NCBI GenBank assembly: GCA_025360785.1
Contig: JANYBN010000006.1
Coordinates: 1 to 38,655, forward strand
DNA length: 38,655 nt
Source of the DNA: Geobacter sp.
GTDB lineage: Bacteria; Desulfobacterota; Desulfuromonadia; Geobacterales; Pseudopelobacteraceae
Direction of reading: 5' to 3'
The position numbers were made by a program, and so were the translations under genes. Below, one piece after another: positions 34,093 through 38,655 of the stretch (positions are counted from its first letter, which is position 1; the number at the start of each line of letters is the position of its first letter). The notes under the pieces are model-generated. The model was not told the origin of the DNA, did no database searches, and saw nothing but the letters and a program-made list of their open reading frames with translations.

Positions 34093-34650
34093 ATGAACAA
34101 CAGCGCGCAAAAAGTCAGCCTGACCAATATTTTCCTGACCTTCGCCAAGATCGGCCTGACCGGTTTCGGCGGCGGCATGGCCATTGTGGCCCTGATCGAG
34201 AGGATCTGCGTCAAGGAGAAGCGGTGGCTCGGCAACGAGGAGTTTATGCACGGCCTCGCCTTCGGCCAGATTCTGGGGCCGTTCTCCCTCAACACCTGCA
34301 CCTTCATCGGCCACTACCTGCGCGGCATCCGGGGCGGCATCATCGCGGCGGTCGCGTTTATCCTCCCCTCCTTTCTGCTCGTAACCACGCTCTCCTGGCT
34401 CTACTTTACCTACCATAAACTGCCCCAGCTTCAGGCCGCTCTCAAAGGCACCAACCCGGTTGTCATAGGCCTGATCGTGGTGGTTGCCATCGACATGGGA
34501 CGCAAACAGATCAAGGGTGCAAACAGCTTCCTGATGGCGTTGCTCGCCTTTACCGCCACCGTATTTTTCAAACTGAATGCCGCCTGGGTTCTGCTGGCGG
34601 CTGCGGCATGGTCACTGGGAGTAAGCATCTACCGCCGGAGGTACAGCTGA
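34093..34650 (+). CDS. CHR-family (chromate transporter) N-terminal-type subunit
   Basis: The 185-aa membrane protein has the CHR family signature near its start (FAKIGLTGFGGGMAIVALIER) and about five to six hydrophobic segments. CHR proteins export chromate or related oxyanions. Full-length ChrA has two homologous halves; here they are encoded separately, as in the known short-chain CHR pairs. The N-terminal half usually carries FGGP; this copy has FGGG instead. The start at 34093 was chosen at the beginning of the conserved region. Its stop overlaps the second subunit's start as TGATG, so the two are coupled. The true substrate is not proven by the family name. Confidence 0.85.
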   Translation: MNNSAQKVSLTNIFLTFAKIGLTGFGGGMAIVALIERICVKEKRWLGNEEFMHGLAFGQILGPFSLNTCTFIGHYLRGIRGGIIAAVAFILPSFLLVTTLSWLYFTYHKLPQLQAALKGTNPVVIGLIVVVAIDMGRKQIKGANSFLMALLAFTATVFFKLNAAWVLLAAAAWSLGVSIYRRRYS

Positions 34651-35168
34651 TGCCGGCGCTGTTCACTATTGCCTGGATCTATTTCCGCATCGGCCTGATC
34701 TTTGTCGGCGGAGGCTACGTGCTGATTCCGCTCCTGAACCACATCATGGTCGAGCAGTACAAGTGGCTGACTCTGCAGCAGTTTCTCGACGGCCTGGCGC
34801 TGTCGCAGCTAACCCCCGGTCCACTGGCGATGCTGGCCACCTTTACCGGTTTCCGTGCGGGTGGTTTTGCGGGTGCTCTGGTTGCCACGGTATTCATCTT
34901 CATTCCCTGTGTCGTCTTCATGCTGATCGTCGGGCGCAATTACGAGCGCCTGAAAAAAATAGACCTGATCAACAGCACCCTCGACGGCCTGCTGCCGGCG
35001 GTGGTCGGCCTGGTGGCCGCAGCGGCCTGGAATCTGGGAGTTGCCTCACTGTCTGGGGTGAAGGAGTTTCTGATCCTGGCGGTCGGATTTGTTATCTTCA
35101 AATGGACGAAAGTCAGCCCGATGATCGTGATCCTGGGGGCGGGAGTGGTGGGGCTGTTAATAAGCTGA
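34650..35168 (+). CDS. CHR-family (chromate transporter) C-terminal-type subunit
   Basis: The 172-aa protein starts MPALFTIAWIYFRIGLIFVGGGYV and carries the family block LSQLTPGPLAMLATFTGFRAGG at about residues 52-72, which can be read as two shorter conserved parts. About five hydrophobic segments cover most of the length. GGAGG lies about 8 bases before the ATG, and the start codon shares its A with the previous gene's TGA stop. It should pair with the preceding protein to form a complete CHR transporter. No regulator such as chrB is nearby. Confidence 0.85.
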   Translation: MPALFTIAWIYFRIGLIFVGGGYVLIPLLNHIMVEQYKWLTLQQFLDGLALSQLTPGPLAMLATFTGFRAGGFAGALVATVFIFIPCVVFMLIVGRNYERLKKIDLINSTLDGLLPAVVGLVAAAAWNLGVASLSGVKEFLILAVGFVIFKWTKVSPMIVILGAGVVGLLIS

Positions 35169-35210
35169 AGGAATAAATCCAGTCGGTTACGGAATGTAAT
35201 AATTTACATA

Positions 35211-35238
35211 TTGACCAATTATGCTGAATTGATATAAC
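35211..35238 (+). promoter_or_regulatory. promoter of the DUF4143 ATPase gene
   Basis: TTGACC (35211-35216) and TATAAC (35233-35238) are 16 bases apart. The -10 box lies within the left arm of the adjacent 16-bp inverted repeat, so a protein bound to the repeat would block this promoter. Confidence 0.55.
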
Positions 35239-35260
35239 TAAAGGTATATCAATTCAGCAT
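35221..35260 (+). repeat. perfect 16-bp inverted repeat overlapping a promoter
   Basis: ATGCTGAATTGATATA (35221-35236) is the exact reverse complement of 35245-35260, with an 8-base spacer. It lies 17 bases before the ATPase ATG and overlaps the -10 region. It may be an operator or a hairpin in the leader. A T-rich stretch (TTTTATTT) follows, so it could also act as a terminator for the transporter genes ending at 35168. Confidence 0.7.
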
Positions 35261-35277
35261 TTTATTTGAGGTTTGAG

Positions 35278-36405
35278 ATGTTCCAACGAACTATAGAGTT
35301 TCAGATACAGAATGGACTTGGCAAGCCTGGAACGGCTCTGATTCTCTATGGGCCACGACAGGCTGGAAAAACAACGCTGGTTAAGCGCCTGCTGGAGGGT
35401 GATCCGGAAGCGCTTTCTTTTACGGGTGATGACCTCTATACCCAGACACTGCTGGCGCAGCATGAACTTGAACATCTGAAACGGATAGTCGGCTCGGCTA
35501 CCACCATATTTATTGATGAAGCACAACGTATAGAAAACATAGGGTTGACAATCAAACTGCTGGTGGATCATCTACCGGTTACGATTATAGCCTCCGGCTC
35601 TGCTTCTTTTGAGCTGGCGGACCGATTGAGTGAACCGCTCACCGGTCGGGCGCGAACCTATCACCTGCACCCGCTGTCGTGGGCAGAGGTGGCGGATAAA
35701 TACCGGCTGACATCCCCAGAAACAGCTCTTGAAGAGATGCTTCGCTATGGAATGTATCCGCGTGTCCATACTCTTGAAAGTAACCAGGAAAAAGAAGAGT
35801 ACCTTTATAACTATCTCAATCACTATTTGTACCGCGATCTGTTGGAGTTCGAGCAGATAAAAAAACCAAAAAAAGTAGTTGATCTGCTGGTACTGCTGGC
35901 TCATCAAATCGGCAGACAGGTGGCGGTATCCGAGCTGGCAAATAATCTGGGGCTAAGCCAGAAAACTGTGGAGAGCTATCTGGATATTCTGGAGAAGATG
36001 TTTGTCATTGCCAATATCCGGGGTTTCAGCCGCAATTTACGTAAAGAAGTCCGCAAGACATCACGTTACTATTTCGCTGACATCGGTCTGCGCAATGCGC
36101 TAATTCGCTCGTTTGTACCGCTTTCCCTACGCAATGATACCGGTGAGCTATTCGAAAACTGGTTCATAATGGAGCGCATCAAGAGGGCCGGCAACCATCG
36201 CCGCTTCACTGCTTTCTATTTCTGGCGTACATACGACCAGCACGAAATTGACCTTGTGGAAGATATTGACGGACACTTGACCGGCTTTGAGTGCAAGTGG
36301 TCATCAAATGCCAAGGTAAAAGCACCGAAAGACTGGGTGGAAGCATATCCGGGCGCCGGTTTCGAGGTCGTGACCCAGGCGAGCTGGAGGGATTGGCTGG
36401 ATTAA
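35278..36405 (+). CDS. AAA ATPase with DUF4143 nuclease-like domain
   Basis: The 375-aa protein belongs to the widespread AAA_14/DUF4143 family. Walker A is GPRQAGKT at about 25-32 and Walker B is TTIFIDEAQ, with Asp80 and Glu81. A winged-helix segment follows (about 215-265, LANNLGLSQKTVESYLDIL), then a C-terminal DUF4143 region. There HEIDLVEDIDG and GFECKW match the D-x(n)-E-x-K pattern of PD-(D/E)XK nucleases. No biological function is firmly established for the family; these genes are patchily distributed and often appear transferred. The ATG at 35278 follows a GAGG at good spacing. The TAA stop overlaps the stop of the minus-strand neighbour. Confidence 0.88.
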   Translation: MFQRTIEFQIQNGLGKPGTALILYGPRQAGKTTLVKRLLEGDPEALSFTGDDLYTQTLLAQHELEHLKRIVGSATTIFIDEAQRIENIGLTIKLLVDHLPVTIIASGSASFELADRLSEPLTGRARTYHLHPLSWAEVADKYRLTSPETALEEMLRYGMYPRVHTLESNQEKEEYLYNYLNHYLYRDLLEFEQIKKPKKVVDLLVLLAHQIGRQVAVSELANNLGLSQKTVESYLDILEKMFVIANIRGFSRNLRKEVRKTSRYYFADIGLRNALIRSFVPLSLRNDTGELFENWFIMERIKRAGNHRRFTAFYFWRTYDQHEIDLVEDIDGHLTGFECKWSSNAKVKAPKDWVEAYPGAGFEVVTQASWRDWLD

Positions 36406-36971
36406 ACCAGGAATCTCGATTGCCTGGACGGCAAAAACTGGCATTCTTTTGCAATTCGGTAACGGGGAAGATAATCGGACAGGACCCTCTGGGTATCCAG
36501 GGAAAGAAAGCGGGTGTATTCGACAAGGTAACTTCGCAAGTACACTTCCGCACGGAATGAGCTGAAATGCTCATTTTCAATGTCTTCAAGATACTGCGGC
36601 TGTATCCGGGACACAGCAAATATATCCTTCAAATCGACACCCATGCGTTCCCGGATGTTTCTGAGCGCTCCTCCGGTGAAGCAGTTGATGCCATTGATCC
36701 ATTCTTTCAGCCCATCGTCCACGGCTGCAGCCTTCGTTGCCACGATCGGCCTCTTGTTCTCAAGGAGCAGCTTGAGCTGTTCATACGCATCATCAAGCCG
36801 GAATAAATAATCCTGATGCAGCTCCTCGGAATAATCCATGTTCAGAGCACGTATTTCCATGGAATTGACGGAATAGAGGGCTTTCAGGCCGGCATAATTC
36901 CGGTGGATCTCTTCGATAGTGGCTTCCGGCGGCAATTCCAAAAGGTCATAATATTTCAGGTAGGCTTCCAT
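36402..36971 (-). CDS. J-domain-like protein with RodZ-type helix-turn-helix
   Basis: The 189-aa protein has two parts. Residues 5-75 resemble a J domain (YYDLLELPPEATIEEIHRNY) but lack the HPD motif needed to stimulate Hsp70. Residues about 103-170 form a HTH_25 domain like that of RodZ (LRNIRERMGVDLKDIF then SRIQPQYLEDIE and YLRSYLVEYTRFL). No transmembrane segment is present, unlike RodZ. AAGGA lies 8 bases before the ATG. The first 26 bases overlap the end of the upstream MinD-like gene, so the two are translationally linked. The stop codon overlaps that of the convergent ATPase gene. It may be a partner or adaptor of the MinD-like ATPase; the function is unknown. Confidence 0.82.
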   Translation of the reverse strand: MEAYLKYYDLLELPPEATIEEIHRNYAGLKALYSVNSMEIRALNMDYSEELHQDYLFRLDDAYEQLKLLLENKRPIVATKAAAVDDGLKEWINGINCFTGGALRNIRERMGVDLKDIFAVSRIQPQYLEDIENEHFSSFRAEVYLRSYLVEYTRFLSLDTQRVLSDYLPRYRIAKECQFLPSRQSRFLV

Positions 36972-37905
36972 TGGCCAAATCCTTTCGCATAGAGAGGTGG
37001 GTTCCCGCGATGATGTTTTCGGTCAGCGTCTTGATCTCTTTGACGACCGGGGACGTACGGTTGAAAATCAGGAATGGTTCTTTGCTGTTGATGTTGTCAT
37101 GCACCGCCTCGTCCTGCCGGCAGTAGCCGGAATAGGCCACGGGAAGACCCAGAAAATTCATACAGACGCTCTTCAGGTTTTCGCCGACCAGAATATCCTT
37201 GGTTGTCCGTACCTGGTTGAGCACGATGTGGACGACAAACCCCGACATTTCACGGTCGAAGATCTCGCGGATATGGTCTGAACTCTCCCTGAGATGCGCA
37301 ATGAGCTCCTTCAGATTCCTGACGTTGCAGGAAGCACGGTTCTTCCATGTATCCTGTATCGTGGCACTGAGGTTATAGGTTTTGAAGATGAATTTCATTT
37401 TTCTGAAATATACGCTTTTTATGAAATGGTACATGTTCTCAAGGGCGGTGACCTCGGGGACAGTAACTACAATCATCTTGTCGGCAAGAAGAAACGTATC
37501 GAGGGTGTTTATGTGAGTGCCGCCGCCAAGATCTATCAGGATATGTTCTGCGTCGAGTGCCCGTATATGCCGGAACAGTTTTTGTTTCTGGGCAAAGTTG
37601 ATTCCCTCGGAATCGAGGGAACCGATGGAGCCTGTAATCAGCCCCAGATTGGCGATGCCGCTGTGCACGATGATGTCCTGGAGCGGGATCTTTTTATCAA
37701 AAAAATCAGAGAGGGAGTATCTGGGCCTGTTCAACCCGAAGAACGAATGAAGATTCGCGCCCCCCAAGTCCGCGTCAAGAAGGATGGTCTTGCTCCCTTT
37801 CAGGGCCAGACAGGTTCCCGCACTGCTGGTTATGAAACTCTTGCCGGTTCCGCCCTTGCCTCCTGCGACAGCCCAGACCTTGCAATTCTTTGCCGGATTT
37901 TCCAT
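36946..37905 (-). CDS. MinD/ParA-type P-loop ATPase
   Basis: The 319-aa protein has the deviant Walker A motif GGKGGTGKS at about 15-23, with the signature lysine of the MinD/ParA class. ILLDADLGGANLHSFFG follows, and a later ILIDLGGG acts as Walker B. It resembles MinD and FlhG, which bind membranes or place structures at the cell pole. A clear C-terminal amphipathic helix like that of MinD is not evident. AGGGG lies 8 bases before the ATG. It overlaps the J-domain-like/HTH gene by 26 bases, and neither minE, minC nor flagellar genes are nearby. It is therefore more likely a special-purpose positioning ATPase than the cell-division MinD. Confidence 0.88.
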   Translation of the reverse strand: MENPAKNCKVWAVAGGKGGTGKSFITSSAGTCLALKGSKTILLDADLGGANLHSFFGLNRPRYSLSDFFDKKIPLQDIIVHSGIANLGLITGSIGSLDSEGINFAQKQKLFRHIRALDAEHILIDLGGGTHINTLDTFLLADKMIVVTVPEVTALENMYHFIKSVYFRKMKFIFKTYNLSATIQDTWKNRASCNVRNLKELIAHLRESSDHIREIFDREMSGFVVHIVLNQVRTTKDILVGENLKSVCMNFLGLPVAYSGYCRQDEAVHDNINSKEPFLIFNRTSPVVKEIKTLTENIIAGTHLSMRKDLANGSLPEIL

Positions 37906-37935
37906 CGGTGTACCCCTTATCGATGTTTCTCCTCG

Positions 37936-37963
37936 TTTACATAGTGCTTAGCAAGGAATTCAA
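37936..37963 (-). promoter_or_regulatory. candidate promoter of the MinD-like operon
   Basis: On the minus strand TTGAAT (37963-37958) and TGTAAA (37941-37936) are 16 bases apart, about 30 bases upstream of the ATG at 37905. The remainder of the 213-base gap to 38118 holds no gene that I can support. Confidence 0.4.
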
Positions 37964-38099
37964 TAAAATGATACCGGAATTAGCGTTAGTTTAAAATTAA
38001 TCCACTGTCCTCCCTCGCACCGCCTATCCAGGTAAACCGTCTGCGTTCTCAGAACTTAAAAATCATCCGGTTTCCCCGGTGCCTTTTTTCGTGCAAGTA

Positions 38100-38108
38100 T
38101 GCTATGAT
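38100..38108 (+). promoter_or_regulatory. extended -10 promoter of the helicase fusion gene
   Basis: TGCTATGAT matches an extended -10 element (TGnTATAAT with one mismatch). No convincing -35 is present, which extended -10 promoters tolerate. The predicted start would lie only a few bases before the ATG at 38119. Confidence 0.4.
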
Positions 38109-38118
38109 GCCAGACCTT

Positions 38119-38655
38119 ATGGAAACTCAATTTACCTCCGATTGCCGCGCCCTGATGCGCCACGAAATCACCGCAGCCGGCGGCAATGAAGTGTTCTTCA
38201 TCGGCCGCACCAACGTCGACGGCATCGTCTGCGAAGCCGAGGCCATCGCCCGCGGCAGCAAGGTGGCCGTTCCCGCCATCATCACCCGCGCCTCGGGGGG
38301 TGACGTCGTCATCCACAATCACCCCTCCGGTGACCTGACCCCCTCGTCCGCCGATATGGACATCGCCTCGGTTTGCGGCAACCAGGGAATCGGCTTTGCC
38401 ATCATCGACAACGGCTGTACCCGCTGCTATCAGGTCGTCTCCCCCCATACTGAGAAAAAAGGGGAGCTGCTCTCTCTCGATGAAATCAGCCGGATCTTTG
38501 CCAATGACGGCATGATGGCGCACCTTAAAGGATACGAACAGCGCGATGAACAGGTGAGGATGGCCTTTGCCGTTGCCGATGCGTTCAATCACGACGGGGT
38601 GGCGCTGGTGGAGGCCGGCACCGGCACCGGCAAGTCCTTGGCGTACCTGATTCCG
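38119..38655 (+). CDS. RadC/JAMM domain fused to DinG-type helicase, partial
   Basis: The first 179 residues are visible and the gene continues past the right edge. Residues about 20-115 are a RadC-like JAMM/MPN domain. Glu24, His66, His68, Ser76 and Asp79 fit the complete metalloprotease-type pattern E...HxHx7SxxD, seen in VIHNHPSGDLTPSSAD. From about residue 138 a DinG/XPD-family helicase begins (YEQRDEQVRMA), and its Walker A is EAGTGTGKS at about 165-173. It should be a DNA-repair-type superfamily 2 helicase with an added zinc-dependent module. I chose the ATG at 38119; in-frame ATGs at 38104 and 38107 are alternatives, and none has a Shine-Dalgarno sequence. Confidence 0.85.
   Translation, partial: METQFTSDCRALMRHEITAAGGNEVFFIGRTNVDGIVCEAEAIARGSKVAVPAIITRASGGDVVIHNHPSGDLTPSSADMDIASVCGNQGIGFAIIDNGCTRCYQVVSPHTEKKGELLSLDEISRIFANDGMMAHLKGYEQRDEQVRMAFAVADAFNHDGVALVEAGTGTGKSLAYLIP

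Noticed and set aside
38067-38088. CCGG/CCGG followed by six T residues as an intrinsic terminator
   Set aside because: Only four base pairs form and three other bases separate the stem from the T-run. No plus-strand gene lies close upstream to need it.

Overview
The window looks like chromosomal DNA from a Geobacter-like bacterium (Desulfuromonadota, probably Geobacterales). The grounds are the gene families: a def-fmt-DUF116 operon, HDOD and EAL-HDOD regulators, a CHASE2 adenylate cyclase next to a FecR protein, and a secreted protein with the dockerin-like C-terminus (GDVAPLVNG then PDGEINLGD) that I associate with Geobacter surface proteins. Genes are closely packed, mostly GC-rich and mostly housekeeping or regulatory. 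I see no tRNA, rRNA, CRISPR array, transposase or phage gene. This taxonomic call rests on recognition, not on a search.

Layout. 1-3.8 kb: smc (+), meeting a four-gene minus-strand operon at a perfect 18-bp inverted repeat. That operon (6.6 to 3.8 kb) holds a RluA-type pseudouridine synthase, mogA, an RlmI-type rRNA methyltransferase and a previously hidden 56-aa membrane miniprotein. 12.3-6.8 kb (-): an exported TPR protein and a 1180-aa GH13 enzyme. 12.4-13.5 kb: an HDOD protein (+) diverging from the TPR gene, and a 69-aa protein of unknown function (-). 13.6-15.9 kb (+): def-fmt-DUF116, joined by 4-bp overlaps.

30.8-15.9 kb (-): nine co-directional genes with gaps of at most about 40 bp. 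They are mtnA, glnE, a cyclic-nucleotide-binding/transglutaminase-like protein, a 1111-aa secreted repeat protein ending in a dockerin-like module, a cohesin-like lipoprotein, a TPR/beta-barrel outer-membrane protein, a FecR-domain protein, a CHASE2-adenylate cyclase and a metallo-beta-lactamase-fold hydrolase. The middle of this run reads as a surface-display and signalling cassette. I infer that the lipoprotein may anchor the dockerin protein, that the barrel may export or assemble one of them, and that the cyclase and the cNMP/transglutaminase protein may form a cAMP circuit. This is the best candidate for an undescribed system in the window.

31-38.7 kb: a frameshifted EAL-HDOD gene (-); a DEAD-box RNA helicase (+) whose leader contains a promoter, an intrinsic terminator and a small overlapping upstream ORF; a split CHR-family chromate-type transporter (+); a DUF4143 ATPase (+) behind a palindromic promoter; a MinD-like ATPase overlapped by a J-domain-like/RodZ-HTH protein (-); and the start of a RadC/JAMM-DinG helicase fusion (+) that runs off the right edge.
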